Positions 55,068-63,947 of a DNA stretch of 64,000 nt are shown piece after piece. This stretch comes from Microbacterium lacus (lineage in GTDB: Bacteria; Actinomycetota; Actinomycetes; Actinomycetales; Microbacteriaceae), in the NCBI RefSeq assembly GCF_002812805.1, contig NZ_NMUM01000023.1, positions 124,001-188,000 on the forward strand. The letters run 5' to 3'. Both the position numbers and the translations under genes were made by a program. Every line of letters begins with the position of its first letter. Position 1 is the stretch's first letter. The notes under the pieces are model-generated. The model saw only the letters and a program-made list of their open reading frames with translations, ran no database searches and was not told the origin of the DNA.

Positions 55068-56048
55068 CTAAACGAACCCCTCGGGCCGCCGCGGTGTGTA
55101 CGGCGCCTCGATCCGCGCCACCTCGTCCGCCGTGAGTTCGACATCGAGCGCGGCGACCGCGTCCGAGAGGTGGTTCGGCTTCGTCGCCCCGATGATGGGC
55201 GCCGAGACGGCCGCCTTCGTGAACTGCCACGCCAAGACGACCTGGGCGCGCGAGATCCCGCGTTCGTCGGCGATCGACCCCACGGCATCCGAAATCGCCC
55301 GATCGGACGTCTCGTCTTGGCGATAGAGCTTCGCGCCGGTCTCATCGAGCCCGAGCCGCTCGCTGTCCGCACCGTACGGGCGCGACAGGCGCCCGCGCGC
55401 GAGGGGGCTGTAGCTGAGCACCCCGACCCCGGTCGCGGCGCAGAACGGATGCATCTCGCGCTCCTCTTCGCGCATGATCGGGTTGTACTGATCCTGCATC
55501 GACACGAAGGGTGTCCAACCGCCCAGCTCCGCGATGTGCTGCATCCGCGCGAACTGCCAGGCCCACATCGAAGATGCCCCGATGTAGCGCACCTTTCCCG
55601 CGCGCACCACGTCGTGCAGCGCCAGCATGGTCTCTTCGATCGGTGTGTGGGGGTCGTAGCGGTGGATCTGGTACAGGTCGATGTAGTCGGTGCCGAGCCG
55701 CTGCAGCGAGGCATCCACCTGCGTCATGATCGCCCCGCGTGACAGACCCCGATCGTTCGGGCCCGACCCCATCGGCATCGCGAGCTTGGTCGCGATCAAC
55801 ACCTGGTCGCGGGTCGCGAATTCGCGGAGCATCCGTCCTGTGATCTCCTCGCTGGACCCGAGCGAATACACGTTCGCGGTGTCGAAGCTCGTGATTCCGG
55901 CCTCGACGGCGGAGCGGAAGAACGGGCGCGACGCGTCTTCGTCGAGCGACCAGCCGTGCCCGCCCCGACCGGGTTCGCCGTAGCTCATGCACCCCAGCAC
56001 GAGACGCGAGATCGTGAGTCCGCTCTCGCCGAGCTTCGTGTACTTCAC
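55068..56048 (-). CDS. Aldo/keto reductase
   Basis: This 326-residue NADPH-dependent oxidoreductase is of the YajO/AKR11-like type. The catalytic tetrad regions are visible: FDTANVYSLGSSEE (Asp and Tyr), ATKL (Lys) and YQIHRYD (His). The C-terminal cofactor-binding segment IGATKPNHLSDAV is typical. It reduces aldehydes or ketones. It lies 52 bases downstream of the acyl-CoA dehydrogenase and is probably part of that operon. Confidence 0.9.
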   Translation of the reverse strand: MKYTKLGESGLTISRLVLGCMSYGEPGRGGHGWSLDEDASRPFFRSAVEAGITSFDTANVYSLGSSEEITGRMLREFATRDQVLIATKLAMPMGSGPNDRGLSRGAIMTQVDASLQRLGTDYIDLYQIHRYDPHTPIEETMLALHDVVRAGKVRYIGASSMWAWQFARMQHIAELGGWTPFVSMQDQYNPIMREEEREMHPFCAATGVGVLSYSPLARGRLSRPYGADSERLGLDETGAKLYRQDETSDRAISDAVGSIADERGISRAQVVLAWQFTKAAVSAPIIGATKPNHLSDAVAALDVELTADEVARIEAPYTPRRPEGFV

Positions 56049-56100
56049 AACTGCCTCCTGATGCAGGGACGGGACGGATGCTTCGGCGCGGGCGATCCGC

Positions 56101-57294
56101 TTAGCGCGTGAACGCCGACAGGCCCGTGATCGAGCGCCCGACGATGAGGGAGTTCATCTCGTGCGTGCCCTCGTACGTGTAGACCGCCTCGGCGTCGGTG
56201 AAATACCGGGCCAGGTCGTTGTCGACGCGGATGCCCTCGGCACCCGCGATCTCGCGACCGAGCGCCACGGTCTCACGCACACGGTCGGCGGCCCAGGCCT
56301 TCGCCAGCGCGGCGACGGTCTCGGTGAGCTCGCCCCGCATCTTCAGGTCGGTCAGGCGAACGGCGAACGACAGGGTCGCCGTGGCGTTGCCGAGCATGCG
56401 GGTGAGCTTCTCTTGAATGAGCTGGAACCCCGCGATGGGACGACCGAACTGCTGTCGACCCAGGGCATACCGGAGCGCGGCCTCGTAGGCGCCGATCTGC
56501 ATGCCAGCCGCGTTCCAGCCGATCACGTAGCGCAGCTGCGCGAGGATTGCCGAGACATCCCGGAACGAGTCGATGCGCTGCAATCGCTCGGAGTCGGGCA
56601 CGACCACGTCGTCGAGCGTGATGTCGCCGTTTCGCACCATGCGGAGCGCGATCTTGCCGCGGATGTCGGTCACGCCGACGCCCGGAGCGTTACGCGGCAC
56701 GAGGAACGCCTTCGCCGCGCCATCCGCCGCATCCTTCGCGATCACGAGGATGACGTCCGAGAGTGCGGCGTTGCCGATCCACCGCTTGTGGCCGGTGATG
56801 CGCCACGAATCGCCCTCGCGGGTCGCGATGGTCTGCATCCCGGCCGCGACGTCCGAGCCGTGGTCGGGTTCGGTCAGCGCGAAGCATCCGGTCAGCTCGA
56901 ACGAGGGGATGCGCGGATCGAGCCGCGCGACCTGTTCGGGGCTGCCGCCCTCGCGCACCACGGTGCGGAACATGCCGACCTGTCCGCCGTAGATGGTCGC
57001 GATGGATGCATCGAAGCGCTGGAACTCGAAGTGCTTGAACCCGACGTAGTACGGGTTCGGCGCACCGTTCTCGTCGAGCAGCTCGGGGTCGTCCTCGAGG
57101 TTTAGGGCCGCGAGTTCGGTGCGCAGGTGCGCGGGGGATTCGGCCGCCTCCCACCAGTCGGCCAGGTGCGGGCGGGCGCGCGCCTCGAGCAGATCGCGCA
57201 GGGCCTGCAGCTTCGCGAGTTCACCCTCCGACAGCAGGTCGGCCGCATAGCCGAGCAGGTCGGTCGGGGCCGCGCCCCGAGCCGGTGCATCCAT
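56101..57294 (-). CDS. Acyl-CoA dehydrogenase
   Basis: This 397-residue flavoenzyme of the glutaryl-CoA-dehydrogenase-like group introduces a 2,3 double bond in an acyl-CoA. CFALTEPDHGSDVA and KRWIGNAALSDV flank the FAD site. The catalytic base is expected in YEGTHEMNSLIVGRSITG near the C-terminus (Glu in YEGTHE). It is full length and intact. It follows the amidohydrolase gene by 41 bases in the same operon. Confidence 0.92.
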   Translation of the reverse strand: MDAPARGAAPTDLLGYAADLLSEGELAKLQALRDLLEARARPHLADWWEAAESPAHLRTELAALNLEDDPELLDENGAPNPYYVGFKHFEFQRFDASIATIYGGQVGMFRTVVREGGSPEQVARLDPRIPSFELTGCFALTEPDHGSDVAAGMQTIATREGDSWRITGHKRWIGNAALSDVILVIAKDAADGAAKAFLVPRNAPGVGVTDIRGKIALRMVRNGDITLDDVVVPDSERLQRIDSFRDVSAILAQLRYVIGWNAAGMQIGAYEAALRYALGRQQFGRPIAGFQLIQEKLTRMLGNATATLSFAVRLTDLKMRGELTETVAALAKAWAADRVRETVALGREIAGAEGIRVDNDLARYFTDAEAVYTYEGTHEMNSLIVGRSITGLSAFTR

Positions 57295-57335
57295 CAGCTA
57301 TCGCCCATCAGATATCACCCATCAGTTATCGCCCA

Positions 57336-58214
57336 TCAACCCAGACCGAGGAGCCGAACGGCATTGTCTTTCACGATCGCCTGTCGTGCCGCATCCGGAA
57401 GCTCGAGCGCATCGAAGTCTTTCAGCCAGCGGTCGGGTGTGAGCGCTGGAAGATCCGAACCGAACAGCGTCTTCGCGTTGAGGTACGTGCGGGCGGCACG
57501 CACCAGCGAGGGCGCGAAGTACTTCGCCGACCAGCCGGACAACTCGATCCAGACGTTGCCCTTGTGCGTGGCCACGGAGAGCTGCTCGTCTTGCCAGGGC
57601 ACACTCGGGTGGGCCATGACGACCTGCAGATCGGGATGACGAGCGGCGACGTCGTCGAGCAGCATCGGGTTGGACAGACCGAGCCGGAACCCGAACCCGC
57701 CGGGCAACTGGGCGCCGGCGCCGGTCTGGCCGGTGTGCACGACGATCGGCAGGCCCAGCTCTTCAATCGCGCCGAACAGCGGTGTGTAGGCGGGGTCGGA
57801 CGGATCGAACGCCTGCACGGTGGGGTGGAACTTGAACCCGCGCACGCCGATCGACGCTTGCCGGCGTGCCTCGTCGACCGCGGCCTCGCCCTGGAGCGGA
57901 TCGACGCTGCCGAAGGGGATGAGCACGTCGGCGTTGCGAGCAGCGCCCTCGACGATCTCGTCGACGCTGTTGGGCGCGTGATCGAGATTCGTGGTCGCGT
58001 CGACCGTGAACACGACCGCGCCCATCTGCCGCTCGCGATAGTAGGCCGCGGTGGCGTCGACATCCCGAGGCTTCTCATTGCTCTTGAAGTACTTCGCGAG
58101 GGCCTCGGTGAGCGCCGGCGGCGACGCCGTGCGTCCGGTCGAATCGATCGAGACGTGCACGTGCATGTCGATCGCGGTCAGCGGCGCGGGGTCGAATCCG
58201 GGGATCTTGCTCAT
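57336..58214 (-). CDS. Amidohydrolase family protein (ACMSD-like)
   Basis: This 292-residue TIM-barrel metal enzyme starts with the metal motif DMHVHV (residues about 16-21). Later metal or catalytic positions fit IVVHTGQTG, MAHPSVPW and LFGSDLPAL. GVRGFKFHPTVQAF is the barrel strand typical of the amidohydrolase_2 group. Members are decarboxylases (ACMSD, resorcylate) or hydrolases. It overlaps the ligase gene by four bases, which places it firmly in the pathway operon. Confidence 0.88.
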   Translation of the reverse strand: MSKIPGFDPAPLTAIDMHVHVSIDSTGRTASPPALTEALAKYFKSNEKPRDVDATAAYYRERQMGAVVFTVDATTNLDHAPNSVDEIVEGAARNADVLIPFGSVDPLQGEAAVDEARRQASIGVRGFKFHPTVQAFDPSDPAYTPLFGAIEELGLPIVVHTGQTGAGAQLPGGFGFRLGLSNPMLLDDVAARHPDLQVVMAHPSVPWQDEQLSVATHKGNVWIELSGWSAKYFAPSLVRAARTYLNAKTLFGSDLPALTPDRWLKDFDALELPDAARQAIVKDNAVRLLGLG

Positions 58215-59839
58215 ACGTTTGCCTCCTGCAGTTCGCGCAGCGCGTCCTCTTTCACGCGAGCAAGCTCCACCTTGCCCGTGATCGAGCGGCCGAGCGTCTC
58301 GCGCACGAAGAGGTGCCGCGGTTTCTTGAATCCGGCCAGTCGCGATGCGACGAACTCGAGCAGTTCGGAGCTGTCGATCTCGGCGCCCTCGGCTGGTGCG
58401 ACCATCGCGCTGACGGCCTCACCGAATCGCGGATGCGGCAGGCCGAATACGATCGCATCGCCGACACTCGGATGCTCGAGCAGCACCTCTTCGACCTCGG
58501 TCGGGAACACCTTCTCACCGCCGGTGTTCACCACGGCCGAGAGGCGCCCGAGCAGGTCGATCGTGCCGTCGCCGTTCGAGCGCGCCCAGTCACCGGGCAC
58601 GACGTAGCGGTGCCCGCGGATCTGCAGGAACGTCTTGGCGGTCTTCTCGGGATCGCCGTAGTAGCCCTTGGGCAGTACACCGCGATAGCCGAGGATGCCG
58701 AGGGCACCGGCCTCGAGCGAGATCTCGTTGTAGTCCTCGTCGAGCAGCACGGCACCGGGCGTCAGCACGAGCCGCGCGGGCAGGTCATCGACGCTCTTCG
58801 TGATGCCGAACGCGTACGGTCCGCCCTCGCTGGACGCGAGCAGATCGATGATCTCGAGGTCGCCGAGCGAGTGCAGCCGCCGCTTCACCTCGTCGCTGAA
58901 CCGCATGCCCGATGAGAAGATCCACTTCACGTGGGGGAGTCCATCGTGCTGTTCGGCCTTCTCGGCGAGGGGAAGCGCGAGGGCGTCGCCCGCGACGATG
59001 AGCCGCGTCGCCCCGTTCTCGGACATGAGGCGATAGGCCTCTTCGAGGTCCATGCTCGGGTGCGCGTGCAACACGACCGTGCCGCCGAGCGACAGGGTGC
59101 CCATCGTCATCGACTGCGCCGTGCCGTGCAGCATCGGACTCATCGGGAGCGTGACGACCTTCGGTGTCGCCGGGTCGATCGCGATCTCGATGGCACGGGC
59201 AAGCGTCTCGGGCGGCTCGATTCCGGTCACGGCCCAGGTGGACTGCCGGCGTGCCTCGAGCAGGGTGTCGAGGTCCCATTCGACGGCCTTCGGGGCGCCG
59301 GTCGTGCCGCCGGTGTAAAGACGCAGCACCGCACCCGCGGGCGCCTCGGCCGGCATGGATCCGCCCGCCGCGACGATGTCGTCGTAACGCACGGCACCCG
59401 GAACCGAGGTGACGTCGAAGCGAACGTCCGGATCGGTGTCTGTGTCGTCGACGATCACGATCGGGATGTCGAGCCCCGCGGCGGCCTCGGCGGCGATGGC
59501 GCCGAACGACGCGGGGGCGAAGAGCACCTTCGAGTCCGAATCCACCAGCAGCGCCCGCACCTCGCTGGCGTTGTAGCGGTAGTTCAGGGCTACCGGCGCG
59601 ACACCGGTGGCGAGGCACGCCCAGGTGAAGGTGAGGTACTCGGGCCGATTGTAGAGCAGCGTCGCCGCGGCATCCCCGGTCTGCAGACCGCACTCGTCGA
59701 TGAGGTAGCGCGCGATGCCGCCGGACTCGTCAGCGAACTGCCCCCAGGTCATGTCACCGTCGCGCGTGATGATCGCCGTGCGCTCCGGTACCTCGCGCGC
59801 AATGCCCTGCCAGAGGTCGGAGTAGTGGATACGGATCAT
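58211..59839 (-). CDS. Acyl-CoA synthetase (AMP-forming)
   Basis: This 542-residue ANL-superfamily ligase activates a carboxylic acid to its CoA thioester. The ATP loop reads LYTGGTTGAPKAVEW, the adenylate region YAFGITKSV, and the hinge VNTGGEKVFPTEVEEVL. The C-terminal lysine region is GRSITGKVELARV. I chose ATG 59839 (MIRIHYSDLW); the open frame upstream is not part of the family. It lies 7 bases after the SDR gene and overlaps the amidohydrolase gene (ATGA). Substrate unknown. Confidence 0.92.
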   Translation of the reverse strand: MIRIHYSDLWQGIAREVPERTAIITRDGDMTWGQFADESGGIARYLIDECGLQTGDAAATLLYNRPEYLTFTWACLATGVAPVALNYRYNASEVRALLVDSDSKVLFAPASFGAIAAEAAAGLDIPIVIVDDTDTDPDVRFDVTSVPGAVRYDDIVAAGGSMPAEAPAGAVLRLYTGGTTGAPKAVEWDLDTLLEARRQSTWAVTGIEPPETLARAIEIAIDPATPKVVTLPMSPMLHGTAQSMTMGTLSLGGTVVLHAHPSMDLEEAYRLMSENGATRLIVAGDALALPLAEKAEQHDGLPHVKWIFSSGMRFSDEVKRRLHSLGDLEIIDLLASSEGGPYAFGITKSVDDLPARLVLTPGAVLLDEDYNEISLEAGALGILGYRGVLPKGYYGDPEKTAKTFLQIRGHRYVVPGDWARSNGDGTIDLLGRLSAVVNTGGEKVFPTEVEEVLLEHPSVGDAIVFGLPHPRFGEAVSAMVAPAEGAEIDSSELLEFVASRLAGFKKPRHLFVRETLGRSITGKVELARVKEDALRELQEANV

Positions 59840-59846
59840 CGCCGGA

Positions 59847-60791
59847 TCACCCCTCCGTGCGTGAGGGTGGACCGGATGTCTGCGCCTGAGCGGCGAACCG
59901 CGCCTGCCAGCTGGCGTCGATGCCCGCGGCGCTCCAGCCGCCGTCCGCATAGTCGACGTCCAGCACGGCGGGGTGCGAGTAGAGGGTGAGGCGGTCGCCG
60001 CCGATGCCGATCGCCTGACCGGTGACCGACTGCGACTTCTCGGAGGCGAGCCAGACGATGAGCGGGGCGACGTCCTCGGGACTGCCGAGCCCCTTGTCAC
60101 GGCGGATCTCGCGCGGGATGGGTTCGCCGGCAAGATATCGCTCGTACAGCTCCGTGTAGGCCGGGATCGTGCCCGTCATCGGCGACATCGCGATCGGGAT
60201 GACGGCGTTCGCGGTGATGTCGGCGCGAGCGAGTTCGAGCGACCAGGTGCGTGCCATCGCGACGAGCCCGGCCTTGACCGCGGCGTAGTTGGTCTGACCG
60301 AACGAACCGAACTGCCCGGCGGGCGAGCCGATCACGATGATTCGTCCGCCCTCGCCCTGCTCGCGCATCCGGATCGCGGCGGCGCGCCCCGTCGTGAACG
60401 TGCCGCGCAGGTGAGTCGCCACAACGGCGTCGAAGTCGTCGTCCGACATCTTCCACAGCACACGGTCACGCAGGACGCCCGCGTTCGCGACGAGGATGTC
60501 GAGCCGGCCGAACGCGTTCACGGCATCATCGACCAGCTGCTGGGCCGTCTCGGCCGAACCGACCGGTGCGACCGATGCGATGGCCCGGCCGCCGCGACCC
60601 TCGATCTCGGTCACGGCGTCGGCGGCGGATTCCGCATCGACGTCGTTGACGACGACGGCGGCACCCGCATCGGCCAGGGCGATCGCGTAGGCGCGGCCGA
60701 GGCTACGGCCCGCCCCCGTGACGATGGCGACCCGCCCGTCGAGACGGATGTCTTCGGACTGTGTGCCGGTGGCGTCCGTGCCGGCGCTCAC
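59847..60791 (-). CDS. SDR-family oxidoreductase (3-hydroxyacyl-CoA dehydrogenase-like)
   Basis: This 314-residue short-chain dehydrogenase has VTGAGRSLGRAYA (cofactor loop), NAGVLRD and the catalytic YAAVK. The extended C-terminus resembles the dehydrogenase module of peroxisomal multifunctional enzyme type 2. That module oxidises 3-hydroxyacyl-CoA after a MaoC hydratase. The MaoC gene overlaps it by four bases upstream, which supports that role. Confidence 0.9.
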   Translation of the reverse strand: MSAGTDATGTQSEDIRLDGRVAIVTGAGRSLGRAYAIALADAGAAVVVNDVDAESAADAVTEIEGRGGRAIASVAPVGSAETAQQLVDDAVNAFGRLDILVANAGVLRDRVLWKMSDDDFDAVVATHLRGTFTTGRAAAIRMREQGEGGRIIVIGSPAGQFGSFGQTNYAAVKAGLVAMARTWSLELARADITANAVIPIAMSPMTGTIPAYTELYERYLAGEPIPREIRRDKGLGSPEDVAPLIVWLASEKSQSVTGQAIGIGGDRLTLYSHPAVLDVDYADGGWSAAGIDASWQARFAAQAQTSGPPSRTEG

Positions 60792-61291
60792 TTGTAGTGC
60801 CTCAGGACGAGCTCGGCCGCGACGGCCGGTTTAGTCGCGCCCTCGACCTCGAAGACGAGCGCCAGGGTCACCTGCCATCCGCCGGGGATCTCTTCCACCT
60901 TCGCGACGGTCCCACGTACGCGGATGCTCGCGCCCGAGGGCACAGCATTCGGGAACCGGATCTTGTTGAAGCCGTAGACGATGCCCGTCGACGTGCCCGA
61001 CACCTTGTAGATCTCGCGGAGGTGGGGAACGACCATGCTGAGCGTCAGCATCCCGTGCGCGATGCGCCCGCCGAACGGCGACTTGGCGGCGGCCTCGGCG
61101 TCGACGTGAATCGGGTTGTCGTCTCCCGAGAGTTGCGCGTACAGGTCGATGTCTTCTTGCGGGATCGCGCGCCAGGTCGACGGGCCGAACGCGCGGCCCT
61201 CGATGGAGCCGACCTCGTCGATCGTCGTGAACACGTGCAGCTGCTCCGAATCAGCGGGAGTGCTGGCGGGCGCGGGGGAATTCTCGGTCAT
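60788..61291 (-). CDS. MaoC-family enoyl-CoA hydratase
   Basis: This 167-residue single hot-dog domain has the hydratase-2 motif YAQLSGDDNPIHVD...FGGRIAHGML, with the catalytic Asp and His. It adds water to an enoyl-CoA. I chose ATG 61291 (MTENSPAP) because AAGGAAG lies six bases before it. It is the first gene of the minus-strand catabolic operon, divergent from the 367-residue protein. Confidence 0.9.
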   Translation of the reverse strand: MTENSPAPASTPADSEQLHVFTTIDEVGSIEGRAFGPSTWRAIPQEDIDLYAQLSGDDNPIHVDAEAAAKSPFGGRIAHGMLTLSMVVPHLREIYKVSGTSTGIVYGFNKIRFPNAVPSGASIRVRGTVAKVEEIPGGWQVTLALVFEVEGATKPAVAAELVLRHYK

Positions 61292-61499
61292 ACGGGCTTC
61301 CTTGCCTGATCTGCTCGGCCTGATCGGGTACACCTGATCGGTACCTTCGCCATCCTGCCGTGTGACAGACACCCTGAGACGCAGCTTTTCGAACAGTGAA
61401 ACCGCGGCCGCGACCCCCGACGGCCCTATGCGACATTGCTTCCGGCCCCCGGCGCGGTGGGCCAGCGCTTAGATCAGCGGATACAGAGGAGTTTCACGC
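61292..61499. promoter_or_regulatory. Divergent promoter region of the catabolic cluster
   Basis: This 208-base gap drives the MaoC operon leftward and the unknown-protein/aconitase-X operon rightward. It contains a direct repeat CTGATCGG (61320, 61334) and a possible -10 TTAGAT near 61470. The TCGGTNACCGA operator of the nearby IclR gene is not present. Confidence 0.45.
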
Positions 61500-62603
61500 A
61501 TGTCTGTCACGGTGTCCAGCACGCCCGAAGTCGATTCCCACGAGATCATCGACGCCGTCGAGTACTACTTCCAGAACGAGTGGACGGACGGCCTTCCCGT
61601 TGTTCCCGTCACCGAGTCCTACCTCGCGGAGTTCCTCGCGACGGTCGACCGGGATCCTTCCGAGGTTCTCTTCACCGTCACGCACCTGAACCGCAGCATC
61701 ACGGTGCGCCTCGCCGCCCTCAACGCCGCGCTCGCGGGCTGCAAGCCCGAGTACCTGCCCACCGTGATCGCCGCGTGGGAATCGGTGGCGAAAGAGCCGC
61801 ACCCCGCCCGCGGCATCTGGCAGTCGACCACGGGCACGGCGCCCTTCCTGCTCGTCAACGGCCCGGCGCGAACCGAGCTCGAGATCAACAGCCGCGGAAA
61901 CATCTTCGGTGGCGGGTTCCGCGCCAACGCCACGATCGGCCGCGCCATCCGCCTCGGGCTGATCAACGTCTTCGGTCTCAACCCGCACGGGCTCGATCAG
62001 GCCACGCAGGGCAACCCCTCGAAGGTCACGGCCGTCATCGCCGAGAACGAGGAGCAGAGCCCGTGGCCCTCGTTCGCCGTCGAGAACGGATTCACCGAGG
62101 GCGACAGTGTCGCAACAATGTTCGTCATCCGCTCCGTCGTGCACATCGAGGCGCGTCACACGATGATTCCCGAGCAGCTGGCCCTCGACTTCGTCGACAC
62201 GATCTGCCGGACCGGCGCGCTCATCCACGAGTACACCTCGACGCTGCTCGTGCTCGTGCCCGAGCACGCCGAGCTGTTCGCGAACGCGGGGTGGAGCAAG
62301 GAAGACCTCCGCACCTTCATCTACGAAAACGCGGTGCGCGATCGCGCCGACCTGGTGAAGGTCGGCAAAGAGGCCCTATCGAACAAGACGCGGTGGCGCC
62401 TGCCCGCCGATCACCCGGACTCGACGCCCGACACGGCGAGCAAGGGTGACACACCCGACCGGGTGCGGTTGCTCAGCCATCCGACCAACGTCCAGATCGT
62501 CGTCGCGGGAGCGGACAACGCCGGCGTTTCGGCCGTCGTCGAGATCTTCACGCTCAACCCGCCGCGCGCCATCCCGTTTTCGTCGACCAAGATCGACGTA
62601 TAG
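61500..62603 (+). CDS. Conserved protein of unknown function in the aconitase-X operon
   Basis: This 367-residue soluble protein has no signal peptide or membrane helix. It starts at ATG 61500 with GAGGAG upstream. Striking segments are NEWTDGLPVVPVTESYL (about 25-41), GGGFRANATIGRAIRLGLIN (about 138-157), ENEEQSPWPS and RSVVHIEARHT. They look like a conserved enzyme core and recall an uncharacterised actinobacterial/proteobacterial family whose name I cannot give. It lies 63 bases upstream of the aconitase-X large subunit and is surely co-expressed with it. I cannot assign a reaction. Confidence 0.75.
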   Translation: MSVTVSSTPEVDSHEIIDAVEYYFQNEWTDGLPVVPVTESYLAEFLATVDRDPSEVLFTVTHLNRSITVRLAALNAALAGCKPEYLPTVIAAWESVAKEPHPARGIWQSTTGTAPFLLVNGPARTELEINSRGNIFGGGFRANATIGRAIRLGLINVFGLNPHGLDQATQGNPSKVTAVIAENEEQSPWPSFAVENGFTEGDSVATMFVIRSVVHIEARHTMIPEQLALDFVDTICRTGALIHEYTSTLLVLVPEHAELFANAGWSKEDLRTFIYENAVRDRADLVKVGKEALSNKTRWRLPADHPDSTPDTASKGDTPDRVRLLSHPTNVQIVVAGADNAGVSAVVEIFTLNPPRAIPFSSTKIDV

Positions 62604-62666
62604 CGCGGAGCCCGCCGAGCGGGCCACATGCACGACGATGCCCGTAAGCGGGCGCGAGGAGGAGCG

Positions 62667-63947
62667 ATGCAGCTCACCGATGAAGAGCTCGGAATGCGCG
62701 ACGGTGCCGAAGGCGCCGCAGTCGCAGCCGCGATGGATCTGCTGATCCGGTACGGCGAGGCGCTCGGGGCGGAGCGCCTCGTCGACACCCGCAATGTCGC
62801 CGGCACGATGACGCAGCCGTCACCCGCGAAGGCACAGCTGGTGCGCGAGGGCGGCTGGGCCAAGGCCTACGCCGTCATCAACCTCGATTGCGACGACGAC
62901 ATCGAGATCCCGCGCATGAAGGTGCCGACCTGCCAGCTGCAGCACGGCTTCTCCGACGATGCCGAGGGACTCACGGCCTATTCGCCGCAGTCGATCGAAC
63001 TGCAGACGGATGCCGAGAACTACTACTCCGAGCGCGGCGTCAACATCCTGGCGACCTGCACGCCATACCAGGTGGGTAATCTGCCGGTGCGTGGCGAGCA
63101 CGTCGCGTGGATGGAGTCATCCGCCGTCGTCTACGCCAACTCGGTACTCGGTGCCCGCACCAACTGCGAGGGGGGTGCTTCGACGGGCGCCGCCGGGCTC
63201 ACCGGCAAAATCCCGTACTGGGGCAACCACATCACCGAGAACCGGTACGCGACGCACCTGCTGCAGGCCGACGCGCGCATCGATACGTTCCAGGAGTGGG
63301 GCATGTTCGGCTATTTCGTGGGCGAGCACGTGCAAGAAGCGCGTCCGGCGATTGTCGGATCGTTCGCGCAACCCGACCTCGCCGACCTCAAGCACTTCGG
63401 TGCGGCGACCGCGACGTCCGGCGGTGTCGAGATCTTCCATATTCCGGGCATCACTCCCGAGGCGCCGACGCTCGAGGCCGCCTTCGGCGGGGGAGCGATC
63501 CCCGAGCCGATCCGCTACGGCGAGGCCGAACGTCGCTGGGTGTACGACACCCTCAACGCGCAGGGTGAGAGCGACGAGGTCGACTTCATCCTGCTCGGCT
63601 GCCCGCACGCGTCGCTCGACCAGGTCGCCCTCGTCGCCCACCTGCTCGAGGGCAAGCGCCTGAAGGAGGGGACGGAGCTCTGGGTCATGACACCGCGAGC
63701 CCTCCGCACCATGGCCGACCGCAACGGGTACACCCGCGCGATCACCCGGGCCGGCGGCAAAGTGCTGACCGATTCGTGCCCTGCCATGTCGCGCGCAGCC
63801 CCTCCCGGCACGAAGGTATTCGCGACGGACTCGGCCAAACAGGCGCACTATCTCCCCGCCATCCTCGGCATCGAGGCCTGGTTCGGAACGCTCGAAGAGT
63901 GCGTGGACGCTGCCATCACCGGACGCTGGCGCGGGGCGCTCGCGTGA
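62667..63947 (+). CDS. Aconitase-X-type dehydratase, large (catalytic) subunit
   Basis: This 426-residue DUF521 protein starts at ATG 62667 behind GAGGAGGAG. Three cysteines in conserved motifs are expected Fe-S ligands: Cys167 (ARTNCEGG), Cys312 (LGCPHAS) and Cys371 (TDSCPAM). Characterised aconitase-X enzymes dehydrate cis-3-hydroxy-L-proline or mevalonate-5-phosphate, and many have unknown substrates. The gene overlaps the small subunit (GTGA). Being divergent from acyl-CoA genes is unlike the known proline clusters, so the substrate may be new. Confidence 0.9.
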   Translation: MQLTDEELGMRDGAEGAAVAAAMDLLIRYGEALGAERLVDTRNVAGTMTQPSPAKAQLVREGGWAKAYAVINLDCDDDIEIPRMKVPTCQLQHGFSDDAEGLTAYSPQSIELQTDAENYYSERGVNILATCTPYQVGNLPVRGEHVAWMESSAVVYANSVLGARTNCEGGASTGAAGLTGKIPYWGNHITENRYATHLLQADARIDTFQEWGMFGYFVGEHVQEARPAIVGSFAQPDLADLKHFGAATATSGGVEIFHIPGITPEAPTLEAAFGGGAIPEPIRYGEAERRWVYDTLNAQGESDEVDFILLGCPHASLDQVALVAHLLEGKRLKEGTELWVMTPRALRTMADRNGYTRAITRAGGKVLTDSCPAMSRAAPPGTKVFATDSAKQAHYLPAILGIEAWFGTLEECVDAAITGRWRGALA

